Source: Taenia hydatigena (Eukaryota; Platyhelminthes; Cestoda; Cyclophyllidea; Taeniidae). From it: a stretch of 64,000 nucleotides of DNA. The notes under the pieces are model-generated. The model ran no database searches. It had not been told where the DNA came from and worked only from the letters and a program-made list of their open reading frames with translations. The position numbers and the translations under genes were made by a program. The stretch is taken from contig JADWOT020001893.1 of assembly GCA_036345935.2 (NCBI GenBank), positions 1 to 64,000 on the forward strand, written 5' to 3'. Below are positions 11,373 to 23,750 of this stretch, one piece after another; position 1 is the stretch's first letter; the number at the start of each line of letters is the position of its first letter.

Positions 11373-13779
11373 GCGAACTCGACGAAATCATTTAGATTAA
11401 TACAAAAATTTCTTTTCATTTTGATCAAAATTTGTGTTGTCTGACAACGCTTAACCTTTTCAGTAGGCCTATGAGCGGGTTCGGAACAAAGTATCGAGAA
11501 ACGGACAAATAGTAGCGCATCGTTTTACCATGCCATTCCCGGATAACTTGCTGTGTGACTTGGAATGAAGAATTTAGCAAAAGCTTCGCACAATGGGAAG
11601 AACAGGGTTAAAGATGCGGTGACTATGCGCCTCCGTACAAGATGTCGCTTATGTGAGCGGTTGGTGCGGCACTGTGGTAGAAGTTGATAAAGATGTCGAG
11701 GAGATTGGTAGCAATCCCGGGTTGACAGTCTTGGTGATAATACTGCAGTAAGAGACTCAAGGCAGTTGAGGCGACGTGTTGCTTCAATCATTCGCCTTTG
11801 CCACATCGCACTCCTTGTCTGTGAGGAAACCGGGAATGACGGTGAAGTCGAAATTATTGGTTAATTGCGCATAAAGGCAGTGAGTGAAAATGACAGCTGA
11901 GAAGACGAAAAAACCCACAATAATGCACTGAAAAGTAGCCATAAACCCAAAAGCAAGCTTAATTATAATGCATCAGAACCGTTTCATAATTATCGTGCCG
12001 AACCATGGCACCGACTGGTCCAACATTCGTACTTAGCTCTCTAATTGTATGCGAATCGGATGCAGGCCTTTTACTTCAATCCTCTTGGTAGAGCCTGTGA
12101 TCAAATAAGCGTCAAGAGCACTACTGATTGCCCACACGTGCTCATCCACCACCAATTCTTTCTGTGGATTCAAAAATACAGTTTACCTCCACACTGAGGT
12201 ACCACGATGACTGAGATGGATCTGGACTCCTATCACATGCGAACGCAACGTTTCCAGGCGTGCCGTTGGTAATTCTTGCAACCGTCATCCACTGCACAAG
12301 CAGTTCTTAGAGAAGTGCCAATTGTAGCTACAAACTTAATTCTTATGGAATCTGGTACTCTATTAATTATTGTCCCTAACGCCATTACCAAAATAAGTAA
12401 GGAATTACGAAAGATTAAGAAACATTAGATGCCAATAACAATGGTGCTAGGATCACATCAGATGCCACCATGATAAAGCTCTATGATGTATAAAAGGGGA
12501 TACCAGAGCCCTACGTGCCCTGTCGACCTGTTCACACTCAACGCAAGCAACATTCATCAAAAAAGGCCCCCAAATGATTGTATCATGCAGCACATTGCAT
12601 AAAAGAGATGAACTCTCAGAATAAGACTTTAATTATCCTATTTTCAACAGGTACATCACAGCCCAGATGTCCCATCGTTTTGCGGCATCGAGAACTTGTT
12701 TGCGTGAAATAAATGCAGTCATCCACCAAGAACGCTTTCACGTATATTTCACTGCTCCAACCCCACCTGGTATGCTTATAGCACACTAAATTACGCTCAA
12801 GAAAGTGCATTAGGTCCATTTGCAATAATCAGCACACTAAATGTATGTAACTTTGGTAAGTGGTGGTGAACACGTACTGTAGCTCCTGTCGGGTGGCAGA
12901 AATACCACGACCTCAGCTGCACTCATGGCCGAGATAAGGGAGGGGACGAGGATCCATTTCGTGGCACATGGAGTCTCACCGAGGACGCAACCTTTCGAGC
13001 GCTCGCCTTCACGCACATATCCGATCCCACGGGACTGCGGTTCTCCTCCTCATAAAAGGAGTGCTAAAATGAATCACTCTTTGTCGAATTAGGCAACAAG
13101 CTTCACGATGAAATAGTGCGAAGTCTTTCGGCGCATTAGTTACTATGCTGAACAGAGGAGACATTTACCATAGCCTTTATAACTACAAATCGAGGTGTGA
13201 CAATCTTTCTTAGAAGTAAAGAAAGTATGTTAATGCACAGAAATTCTCACAACTCTCTAACCAGCATAGCCACTTTTGTTACAGCGTTGACCCACTGTTG
13301 CTGGTGGCATATAATTCACTCAAGGAGGAATCAAATCCTTACATAAAAAGCTTAAATGGCATTGCGGAGAGGAAGTAAAGCATTAATTTGTGCTTCCGGC
13401 ATTTTCGATTCGAAGATGTTTCACTTCTTTTCTCACATCTAAGCTGAGACAAGCTCTAGTACTACCTCATAACTCGGTAAAAAGATTAATGGGTAACACC
13501 CACACCCGTTCGCTACCTTCGCATGAATCGAAATTCTTTATTTATTCACCGAAGTCAGCATGCAGTTTCCCATCCTCACTTGTCACTGAAGCCAGCAATT
13601 TCCTTACCGACTATAGCAAGGGAAAGGAAGCCCTAATAGTGCCGTTTGGTAAGTGTATTCTCGCAATCAATCGCTGGAATGGCTGGAATTCACAGCATCC
13701 AGATCAGCAATCATACAATCGCTTCAATGTCCGCTTACAGTTTCTTCGGCTCAATTTTTTGGTGCCCCCCAATAATTAT
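11373..13779. other. Intergenic DNA, nothing recognised
   Basis: About 2.4 kb with only short unrelated frames, the longest about 93 codons on the minus strand at 11525-11806. I see no homeobox, kinase or channel signature and no repeat partner. Confidence 0.45.
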
Positions 13780-14210
13780 CGTGGAACCACAAACTTGGAG
13801 TGCAAGACGATTAAGGTCTGTGTAGTGGAAATACAGGAGCTGTCTCTAATACGCCCGATCTACTGGAGGTAGCCTCATTAATTTTCTGCCATTTTGTTGG
13901 CGAAGGACACAGTTGGGGTTGTTCGTCTTCGTCGTTGTTCCGTGACAAATGCATAGAGAGGCGATTTAGTCAGAGCAGATAATGTCTCTTCCTCCCTTTG
14001 TGAAACAGATGGTGTTTCTTGTTGTGCTTGCTGTTGTACGGTAGAAAACGAAGACGATGAAGTGGATTGTTGATAATCCGAGTTTGATCCTCCCTCGGAT
14101 ACAACTGGGCGTTCTGCATTAAATGCACCTGTATGGGTCAAGGGCTTATTCATGTCGAGTTTGCTATTCTGAGTATGCGATCGGTCTGTTTGACCCCAGT
14201 CCTGCAGGCT
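13780..14210 (-). pseudogene. NK-2 type homeobox relic (copy 5): exon 2 N-terminal part only
   Basis: On the minus strand an acceptor (ccatacag) is followed from 14128 by a frame that closely matches the N-terminal half of exon 2 of the intact gene at 33559-35253: AERPVV, GGxNS, STVQQQA, QETP, EETLSALTKS. The intron upstream (to about 14210) also matches. The frame then slips and ends at a TAA (residues KMAEN) where the intact gene reads through its KRRK nuclear-signal region. Similarity fades near 13780, before any homeodomain, and no homeodomain exon follows. It is a truncated duplicate that kept its intron and so is not retroposed. A 160-codon frame on the other strand overlaps it and is a shadow. 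Confidence 0.8.
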
Positions 14211-14306
14211 GATAAATCCAAGAGTCCTGAGATGCTGTTATCTCCTCATTCACTTGTGCTGAAAGAGTCGCAAGGGTGCCATACTAAAGAAAAGCGCAGA
14301 AGAACT

Positions 14307-14500
14307 TAGCGCTGCATTATCTGTGTGTCTAATTTTGACCGCCCGGATGTGGTTTCATTCCACGCGGAACAAGATCATCCAACTAAAAGAGATCTCATTG
14401 AGCAGATAAAAACAAGAATGTCTCATCTGTTTCCGCGTGCCTATTCTAAGGGAAAAATTTGTTTTAATGCTATCTTTTATAAAATGCTAAACTGTGGGCC
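14307..14500 (+). other. Exon-like segment, unassigned
   Basis: After an acceptor-like acttag (14304-14309) the frame reads without a stop for about 65 codons. The region beginning CVSNFDRPDVVSFHAEQDH and continuing KRDLIEQIKTRMSHLFPRAY has the amino-acid composition of a folded protein, with mixed charged and aromatic residues and few low-complexity runs. I do not recognise the family. The opposite strand here is the upstream side of homeobox relic 5. It could be one surviving exon of another gene or a chance frame. Confidence 0.3.
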
Positions 14501-17500
14501 ATTTGCAGACTAGAACTGTGAAGTTGATCAGATATGAAAAGCGGTGTGAAAACTGGCTATTTAAAAAGTCGCTTTTGTGAGGTGGCAAGAAATTTCCAAA
14601 ATTTTGAAACGAGATGAAGTCTATTTGTAGAACGGATGAACTTAAGTCATATTTATCAATGCGATCAGCTGCTATGGACGTGAGTAACTGAAGTGACGTG
14701 GGAGAGAAATGGTAAATTTTCAAGGAATCGAACTCACACAGAGAGGCTGACAAACTGTTGTCCCTTACGATGCACATTTGGGCACACTTGGGCTCGATTA
14801 GCAAGATGTAGTAAGCCGTTTCTAAGGCCCCCACATAAACTGCACCAATGACTTGGATGACCTAGCAACGAGACGGACTATTAGGTAACTAGAAAGTCCA
14901 CTTGAAATTGCTATTCTTTAGACTAAAGTTTAATTTTGGTGCGGCTGCAAGTGCATGGCTCCACTACAGCAAGAATCAAGTGAACAAACTCCGCAACAAA
15001 TACTTTAGCGGCATTTACACTAACTACTATAACGAAATCGCGCTAAATCCAAAGAGTGGGTGTTGAAGGCTCCGCCAAATTATTAACACGCCTAGTGTTT
15101 TCGAAAAATGGTCTCTTTTAAAAGCGGGACTAGTGTGCGACTGCATTGAGCATCACGAGATTTCCTTGAAGGCAGGGGAATGCATAACACTTAAGGGAAA
15201 CATGCATATTCGGCAAAGGGGAGGAAAGTGAGGCAGTTGGCATGGCCCACTCGGCACAAGCGATATAGCTACCCAAGTGACCGCAACGTAAATCTTTAGT
15301 CGAACAAAGAATGCGTAGCTGATTATTTGTGCTCACTACTCATTATTGCGAATGATGCCGAATTCAAAATCAAATTACTGATTTAAGTAAAGCCTGTTTT
15401 GTGCCTTTTGCCAACTGCATGAATCTTTGAGTTCAAGATATGAAGACGAATTCTAGGCAGTAAAAAGCATCCTTCGCGCATCTTCAACCCTGGCATTGCT
15501 GCCTGATCGTAGGAATGCACCATTTATTTGCATTGTTTACACACTCTAGCATAAAATAAATGCACCACTGTCTTTAAAAAGGAGAGTAGAAGGAAGAGGT
15601 TGCAGAATGGCATATGACTGCATCCAGCTGTAGTGTGTTTCGTAACATCCTACCTGCATACCATTGTTTGAATAAAGAGAATCAAAAGTATCTTTAATAA
15701 GTTGCAAGCACATCCACATCGGCTTAAACATCACTGAGATCGACATTTCAAATCGCAAACAGTCTTGACAATGCGTGAAATCTTTCAGCGTAAAATCAGG
15801 CATCTGCCAATTGAAATCCCTAACGCTGCATCTTAATGTTTGCTTTCATACTGAGCATTTGTGTGACGTGACGGATAGTAGGAACATGTGCTAGCGATGA
15901 GTGGAATTGTCGCAATGCCGGTAGAAAGAAACACCTCCATACACACAAGTGCATAGAGCTAATATGATTAACGTCCATTCACTATCTTTACTTTTGTTAT
16001 GAAGCCGCTCAGTACCTCAATTCAAACTAGTATTTTGAAATGGTGTTGCACAACATCTATTTTGAATCTCAACATCACTCCGTAAGATGACGCCAGGGTT
16101 AGACTTCTCACAAATTCGCCCAAGCATGTGATGCTCCACTTCTTTTAGAAATGATGTCGAGGCGGGTCCAACGTATTATTTCCACGAAATTGATCCTCGC
16201 GTTGTTTTGATCCTTGTTGCGCTAAATTCACCATTTGGTATATAGCATTGAAAAAGGATGAAAGCGAAAGCCACCTAAGATCCAAAACACTTTTCCATGC
16301 AATTAAAGTGCTAGGAGGTATTTGCCACTCTTCACGTCGCGCCTGTCACCACAAATATTTGCTGTGGCGTAAGGACATCCACTAGGGACCGCAAGTATTC
16401 ACAATCTCGATCAGTAATATCCGGGCAATCAAGATCATAAGTGACGCAATTTTATCAGCTTAGTCACATCCTTTCCCTTCCTACAACAACAACTCCTGTA
16501 GACTCTTTGAATCTGTGCAGTACAGTACTACTAGTCGTTCCAAAATATTGATCCCATTAGCATAAAAAGGTCGGAATGGTCGAAGGTATGTTGAGAAGTC
16601 ACATGCATTCGTCCTGGATTTGATGCCGGGGCACGGCTTCATCTTTATTGGAATAGGAACCCAACAAGTATGCGTGGTCGGTTTGCTGGAAGGGGAATGA
16701 ACAGAGAATGCAATCAAACATTTCGTTCGCGTGCCTTTGTGTAGCGCTCCATCTCTAAAAGTGTGTTAAAACCCTCGAAATATTGCATGCTGCATCCAAT
16801 TCAAGTCATCGTGCCCTTTATTATACACGGTGCATTTGTACTCGCTGCCAGCCTTTTTTTATTCCATGGCACAATTAAACAAAAAATTAAACTAAGCATA
16901 ATAAAAAGTTTTCCTTTTCCTCGATAACACCCATCATAATAAAGCTTATCAATTAAGTTTAACTGGCCTCCAAAGACTTGTATTACTATGGCTTAATGGC
17001 TCCTCGGGGACTTTACAAGCAAAAATATGCATCCGGTTACTGACTTTGATAGAGGACGGAGCCTCTCTTATCACCCGAACCCAAGGTTATACCGTGCATT
17101 GCACAATGAACATAAGAGTTATGGGTCACGCGGGTAAATTAGTTAGGTAGTGCTATGAGCATATCCTCGCGCCGAGCACATGTATTAGCTCCATGATGTC
17201 AGATCCTAGGCGTAAAACACTGATTTTGCAAACTAAAAACACTTTCACGGTGCTCAATCCCTGCGATCCCTTTGTGGCAGCTGTCAGTCGTTCGTATGCA
17301 TATTTACTGCCCACTACCAAGATGCATGTCTTAACAGCTACCTTATGTGTAACAATGCAAAATTTTGAGAAATGCAAAGAATAATTTGAATGAGCTGCTA
17401 TCACAACGCAGCAAAGATGTTTTAATTAATTTGCAAGGCAACAGGTGAATTAGAGATATGCTGCTGAGTGAAAAATCACATCGTGTTTTACATGAAATCG

Positions 17501-18050
17501 CAGCCTATAGGCGTTTCATTGAATCGCCATTGCCACTTGCTTGGCTTTAGAATGCTACCACCATCTGCCACTAAGTGCTAAGTTGGTACGTTATTCGTGC
17601 AGTCTCTTTGATAGTCGCATGTTTTTCATGTAGCCTGATCATCAAGCGCTGATTTGAGCCGAGTGTATTTGCTAGTGCTAGATGCTTTTGCAGACAGCAA
17701 TGCATAGGACATTGTCAGAGAAGAAAACAGGAAACTATTGCCCTTCTGCTTTGTTGACTGGCTAAAAATTGAGACCTGACTTCTTGCGCAGTCACTACTT
17801 CTATTAGTCGCATTGTAAAAGTCTCCAGCTCGATAGGGTCCGTCTGCGATTGGCCGATAAGTATGGACAGAACAGACACATTTAGAGGGGTGAATTCCTA
17901 CACATCCTTCCCATTTTGGCCAAAAAACCTACACTCGCAAGATCGTGTAAACGTCTCCGAGGATGCGTGACCAGCGCCAGGATTAGATGGTTGATACGTA
18001 GCTGACACTTGCATAAAAATTGCTTTAACAGGTAACACGAGGCGAGAGTG
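14501..18050. other. Intergenic DNA, nothing recognised
   Basis: About 3.5 kb. The longest frames (115 codons at 14487-14834 minus, 85 codons at 15546-15803 minus) show no family signature and have no duplicate in the window. No tandem array seen. Confidence 0.45.
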
Positions 18051-18450
18051 ATGTTTGGGCGATTAAGTCAGTAGGTGTGTCTCAGTGCCATCTTTTGTCG
18101 GCTTTTGTTAGCATTGCATTACGTGGTTTTGTTGGAGCAGACATCACTTGCCTTAATGCTTCATAACTTGGTCGAACATGGTGCAGCGCAGGGCATTCGA
18201 AGGAGGTGGAGGAGATGAAGAGAAGCCACTGATGCTAATGCGCTCTAAATTAAGTGCGCTGCCGATTCTAGACCGCTTATTCTCGAAGATTTGCACTTGG
18301 TGTTTCCTTTTGTGACTGAAGCTCTTCTGGCGACTAAAACAGTTTAATCAACAAGAGGTATAATTGGGTAAATAAAGTGGCAAATCGCTCATTAAGGTTG
18401 CCATAGAGCTAGCAATGATGAATTTTGAGCCAATTGTTATCTTGCACCAG
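18050..18450 (+). repeat. Diverged duplicate F, copy 1
   Basis: Contains a tgtctcagtg block, a tttgttggagcagacatcacttg block near 18130 and a ttgcaccaggatcgcc block near 18444. All three recur in the same order at 45695-46080. Identity is moderate and interrupted. No conserved reading frame is visible. Confidence 0.5.
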
Positions 18451-19369
18451 GATCGCCAATAAAGGCAATCATAATTATCTCTAATGCATAGTAAATCAGT
18501 GATTCCACAAAATCGACTATTTTATCATACGGTATGGTTAAGTCTTACTTAAAACCGACAGGCGAATGCTCCAATAAAACACAGCCAAAGCAATATTGCT
18601 GTTGAACTTGTGATGACAGGCACTCATTAGTCCCTTCAACAGGTCACTGTCCAACAGGCAGAAGCCATATCCTTGTCCCTAAAATTTGATGGAAATGGAA
18701 AATCGCGTAGTCAGCCATACTGCACTTTCAAATATCGTGCGATGTTCACATGTTGGATCACCATGGACCGAAAGATGGAATTAACGCAAACCATCAACAA
18801 ATGAAGTGCAAAATTGGGAGCTCCGAATTATCTAATAAAAATGATGCCATATTAACTCCTCCATCGAGTTCAACTTTGCTTGATTTCAGGCTCCTCTGTC
18901 GCACTTTCAAGGAGTGCGTGTCATCGCTTCATTTAACGGTTACATAATTGTCGAGACAGAAAAGCATTCATTCAACCATAATCATAGTCCGAATCTACTC
19001 TAGGTTAAAGGCATGGCATTTCCACCCTCAAATCATTTCACCTAACCTTAGAAGTGGCAGAAATCAAGGGCTGTGCTTAGGTAAGTCAAGGAAAAATAAA
19101 GGAATTAATGGATGTGGCAGCGTTTTCAACCGATCGTGTAATAAAGCCTCTGGGTAAAAACAGTAATAGAACTTTTATTCTCCAATTCATCTTGCATATC
19201 CAACAAGGAAAAGCCAAATGAAAGCTCGGTATAAGCTGAAGCAAAGATGTCTAATCATTTATTAAGCGGTTTCAAGTGATGAACAGGAATAATAGCATTA
19301 GTTGCATTAGCTCCTTTACCTCCTTGGCACGTAGAGGCGCCTTCACAAGCGTCGGTGTAAGCACAACCT
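18451..19369. other. Intergenic DNA, nothing recognised
   Basis: Two 65-70 codon frames lie on the plus strand (18750-18947, 18948-19157). Neither shows a domain, a splice-like border or a repeat partner. Confidence 0.4.
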
Positions 19370-19618
19370 CGGTGGTGGTTAATGGTTACCACCATTGCTG
19401 TGACCATCCCCACGGCTGGCCACACGGCGACCACCATTGCGGCTTCTCCTCACACGACAACTCACATGGCGACCAATAGTGCGGCTTCTGCACAGACCAC
19501 AATGCCCACTTCTGCCCATATTGTGAACCCTTCTCAAACTGTCCCCATGGTGCCCACTTCCACGGATACGAGCATGGCTAACCTCCCCACACCATTTCTT
19601 TGTCTCTGCTTTCCTTGA
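19370..19618 (+). other. Thr/Ala-rich low-complexity frame (mucin-like composition)
   Basis: A 78-codon frame from 19382 is rich in Thr, Ala, Ser and Pro, with repeated ACC and GCC codons (for example PHTTTHMATNSAASAQTTMP). Such tracts occur in secreted O-glycosylated mucin-like proteins, but the bias may simply reflect a C-rich imperfect repeat: the overlapping frame is His/Cys-rich and also open. No signal peptide or splice context supports a gene. Confidence 0.25.
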
Positions 19619-21545
19619 TACTGACTTGCGCGCTGAGGTGTGCCCGCTTATATACCAGTCGCCTTGTCTCTAAATGTCTCGTGTAGCCCCCGTGCTCATT
19701 GTACTTTTAGCTCTACACCCGTGCTTGCCGATCACCATCGATGCTCTCATGATGCCAACATTTTCGGCTGACATTTTAGGTGCCCTATAGACTGTGAGTC
19801 GCATGTGACTTCTCAACATAGAAATTTAACAATTTAACAAATTTAACAATGTAGGCTGATATAAGTGCAAGCAGTTCTTAAAAATGCGTAATAAGTTGTG
19901 GATGTAAAGCATTTGTGGGATGAAGATGGCGCTTCATGTTTGTCTCGTCGCATGGGCTGCTTTCTCTTTGGCGAATGGACCCACAGAAGATCGTGGTAAA
20001 ATAGTACCTGATAAATTCTCTTATCAGCATTCACGAAAAAGTGTTTGATGAAGGTTAATGTTTATTAAGTTGGGAAATTTTCTTTATTGTGCCAGTGTTT
20101 TTTATGCTGTAGTGCGAGAGCTTCAATTTATCGTTATTTCACATTTTTAAACCTTCAGATTTGAAAAAATTTAAGTAACCTGTGCTAATGCACACGGATA
20201 TATGCTTAGAGAGCGGCGTGCAAATAACACTCACGAAACTGGTCAGATGCACAGCAAATATGAGCCATTTGGTACATAGTTAAAATTCGCAAGAGACAAT
20301 TTAGTGCTTCTGGTCATTTGCAATGACAGCACCGTCAAGTTAATTCGAAATTGCAGGGATGATTTGTTGAGCTTAAATCTACTCGATTTTTCCATTCACA
20401 CTTGATGTTGAGTTTCAAGATACACTTCAGATGTACCTGCTCCTCACTTCACCTGAATGACATAGCTGCACAGGATTTTTATAATTTGCAGTAGCTGGCA
20501 CATTGTCAAATTGCTGGCTCACTTCAATGTGCGCACTGGGTGACACAGGAAAATTAAGTAGAAACTTTACAAATGGGTAGAAGAATGGAGGTTAATTGAG
20601 GATGAGATGCAGGTTCTGGAAGTCCATCCGCATAACCCCACTGTGGCATTAGGGATCCGCCTATTCACATTGTGGTTTCTCGTCCCCTCATTGCCCTTGC
20701 AGACTTCAGTGGTGAACAGACCCACCACTATCATTGCTGGCATTTCCGAAGTTGATGGTGTCATTGATAATCACGAATCTGCACAGTGGCTCAAAATGGC
20801 AAGTATAGATGCAAGAAAGGCGTATTTGTACCTCGCACAGTGCACAGTGTGCTATGAATCTTACCGGAAATCAGACTTCTGCCCAAATCATCTACATGTG
20901 ACCTCAAGGCATTGATGCTGAAAAGCGATAATGCAATCTCATCAACAACATTACTCTATATCTCGACCCCAAATACTCTCCCTGCATCAAAATGGGTGGT
21001 TTTCCAAATGTGGTTTAGTTTGCTTGAAGACCTACGGTTCTGAATTTATTGGTTATGGTGTGGGTGCCGTATCGCCAACTTTTCTTATTTCAATGCTTCG
21101 ATACATGAAAAATTGACATGAATTTCTGCTGCAAATGGTCAGTCGATATTTTAAGTCGCATTAGACTTTTATCTATACAAAATTAAACTAAATTTAAACA
21201 AACAGTTTTATCTTGATGCACTTTACAAGTGTGCGTGCAATTAGAAATGCTAAGCTCCTTTTTTGAAGGATGGCACTCGCTTGCACTCATGCCTAGCCAA
21301 AAGCAGGAAAATTTTAAAATCTTGAGGACTTATACACTGTGAGGGCCTTTTATTCACCACCATTACTGTCGGGATGTTAGCACCGAAATTTCTGTAATGG
21401 ATAGCAATACCCATTGTTACTTTTCATTTAGAACTTATGATGGCAAAGGCGAACAAAACAGAAGGGACACCGATTTCTCGCTGCTTTCGATGAAGTCGTG
21501 TAGATCCCCGGACTTATCAATTAAATAAGAAAATCCACATCCTAG
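19619..21545. other. Intergenic DNA upstream of the EG95-like exon
   Basis: If the exon at 21546 belongs to a living gene, its signal-peptide exon should lie in this stretch. A plus-strand frame at 20607-20915 contains a hydrophobic LFTLWFLVPSLPL segment, but it starts far inside the frame and I cannot connect it. Nothing else was recognised. Confidence 0.4.
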
Positions 21546-21752
21546 CTAAACTCGACGCCAATCACATTGTTCTAAGTGTAATGGCAGCCGATTCATCTGG
21601 CGACCCATTTCTGCAAACTGCTGATTTCTGGCTTGGAGCAGTCACTCTCGGTGGCTTGCAGCCCAACAGACGGTACAACGTTCGTCTCGAGGCCTTCAAA
21701 GACCAAGTCAACGTTTGGCTTTACAATGGTATAATAGAAACACTACCCACAG
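21546..21752 (+). other. Fibronectin-III exon, EG95/45W-type oncosphere antigen family
   Basis: An open exon bounded by an acceptor-like cctag (21541-21545) and a consensus donor AG|GTAAGC at 21753. Its C-terminal 45 residues carry fibronectin-III hallmarks: LQTADF, then GGLQPNRRYNVRLEAFK (the L-x-P-x-x-x-Y strand motif), then IIETLPTG at the donor. The order QTA-x-F, G-x-L-(K/Q)-P, Y, VEA-x-K and I-ETP-x-G matches the FN3 domain of taeniid host-protective oncosphere antigens such as EG95, small secreted or membrane-anchored proteins of the infective larva. The first FN3 strands are weakly matched, and neither the signal-peptide exon nor the C-terminal membrane exon was found nearby. This may therefore be an orphan exon or pseudogene fragment. 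Other FN3 receptors are possible alternatives. Confidence 0.5.
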
Positions 21753-22189
21753 GTAAGCGAATGCTTATGGTTTGCACATAATGTTTGCATGTGCTAGGTA
21801 GTGGGTCATGTTTATTATCAAACTTTGCTGGCCATTACGTATATCATTTCAATATTCTTGGCTACCAGGCGGTAGCAAGTAAGAGAAGACTGATGAAAAA
21901 ATTGGGAGTTTTTGATGTTAACGCACTGTACGCAGCATGGAATGCGTTCTCTGGCAAATACCAGCAAGAGATAGCGTGACCACTTACAACTGTTTACAAT
22001 GTGTGGAATGAGAGTGGTTTGATGTGAGTGGCTGCAGACGTGTTAAGCTGCAGACATCTTGACATAAAGCTGCGAGTGAGAACAGTGAAAAGTATTTGGT
22101 GATGTAAACTGGTATATGTCAAATGTTAGAAGGTATTCTTACCTACAGCCAGAATAGAGGTGGAAGAGATGAAAAAGAATTGAATCATT
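21753..22189. other. Sequence after the FN3 exon, nothing recognised
   Basis: Expected to hold the next intron and the C-terminal exon of the FN3 gene. The only sizeable frame (21785-21979) shows no hydrophobic anchor of the expected kind. Confidence 0.35.
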
Positions 22190-22924
22190 GTCATCAGTGA
22201 ATTATCAACTTTTAGGGATTACCTTCAAGAAGTTCCAAATAAACTAGTAGTATTTTCAGGCCTTAGACGGAAAATTGAGCATCGAGTTACTTTACTGAAT
22301 AAGGTCCTCTCATCTCAGACACCCACAACCAAACACCAGTATGGCCTTGAACTCGATCTAGGGGCTACCATAAATTGATCTCATAATATATTCAAGCCTA
22401 CTTTTAGTTGGAAAGAGTTAGTTGGTGGAGAAGCCCTGTTTATGTCGAGATGATTGCGCACATTCCGAAAATAAGGCTATTAAAGTGAATCTGCTTTTAG
22501 TCCCTTTCAAGTTATCTTTACTTTTTCTACTTAAAATTGCATTAAAGTAGCATTTTTATCCAAAAAAGAACTCAATACCCATAGTAAATAGATAAGAGTG
22601 CCAAACAAATGGATTGAACCATGCCTGAAATTGATAGGAATGTCTTAAATTTAAGTGAAATATAACCTATTTCGGTGGAATGCATAGCTTCAATACAGCC
22701 CTAGGGGTTTTACGAACCCCTCAAAAAGAAAACCCTCATACAGAACTTGCAGTAAGGTATTTGCATTACTGAAAACAGATTTCTAAAACTTCTTTACCCA
22801 GCTTCGACATTTCATAAAAATTCACAGATTTCCAGCCTATTTATTGATGGGTGCAGCTGTTTATGGACCACCCATCAATCTCCATTCGTTTCAATTTCAG
22901 GGAAGGTTCCATCAGGAGAACGGG
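22190..22924 (+). repeat. Segmental duplication block a/b, copy 1
   Basis: Highly similar to 32150-32790: both contain aataaactagtagtatttt, ttagacgga and the cagacacccac block, followed by ctcgatct-ggggctacc. The end of this stretch (22740-22924, with ttgcattactgaaaacagat) matches 32985-33300 and is also internally similar to 23820-24200. The block is 5' flank of homeobox copies 1 and 2 and has no coding content that I can see. Confidence 0.75.
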
Positions 22925-23750
22925 AGCTCCAAATGACTTTTAAGGCTTAAGTTGTGGATACCACCATGCTGACATAAATTCAAGTCGTACAACGATTAGT
23001 TGTCACTCCTTTTGAGTCCGACTCATGTTTGACGGTCAAGAATGGCATGACGTCGTTGAGAGCAGTTGTTTCGGTGCGATTGACGATCTCTGCGGGTTTT
23101 TAAGCTCTTTAGGAGTCTTATGCGAAGGAAGCTGTTTTGTAAGCAGTACAAGGAAGAGTTGCAAGCGAAGTAGTAACGAGAGATGCCTTCACACTTACAT
23201 CTTTATATGCCACCTTTCAAAACAACTCTATCTTTTTCCTTCACGTTTACCCTCCTGCGCAAGGAACCGATGCTGTAGAGAGAAATACTTTGATCCTTTG
23301 CATTTCTTTCGAGTTGGCTCTTCACCTTCGCCTTTCCTTCACCTAATTTTTCATTGTTCGTCTGTATTACGCCCCTCATCTGAGAAAATACACACATTAC
23401 TTAGTCTTGGTGTAATATCTCTCTTTTTCTTGAAAACAAGTTGGTGCTTGGGGCTGGTTACAGCGCCCAGTGGTAGGGTGTCAGGGCTATTACCTGGAAA
23501 GGTTGATTTGAGCACTGGCTTCCGCTCTCTAGAATTGGAACCAGAAGTCCAGAGGAAATATCACATCCAGAAAAGGGATATTGTGGTGCCACAGTTGGAA
23601 GTCGCAGTTCCACACCACCTTCCCAGGTCAAAATGGACCCAAAAAACCACATTTAGCTGAAAGGTGCTAAGTTTTGTGAACAAAAAAAGCCATAAAACAC
23701 GATGTAAATCTGTACCAATTCTGTTTACAATTTGACGATGGATTCAATTT
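22925..23750 (+). repeat. Segmental duplication block c, copy 1
   Basis: Matches 30937-31870 in the same orientation: a gtacaacgattagttgtca block, actcatg, gattgacgatctctg, ttcattgttcgtctgt and, near the end, gtggtgccacag-ggtcgcagttc. In this copy block c sits between blocks b and d; in the other copy it lies before block a. It therefore moved relative to its neighbours, or was lost and gained. A 211-codon frame at 23025-23660 is not preserved in the partner, so I do not call it a gene. Confidence 0.7.

Noticed and set aside
13390..13872. 160-codon plus-strand frame
   Set aside because: Its 3' third is antisense to homeobox relic 5 and the rest matches no family; likely a shadow.
23025..23660. 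211-codon plus-strand frame in block c
   Set aside because: The second copy of block c at 30937-31870 breaks the frame repeatedly, so there is no sign of coding constraint.
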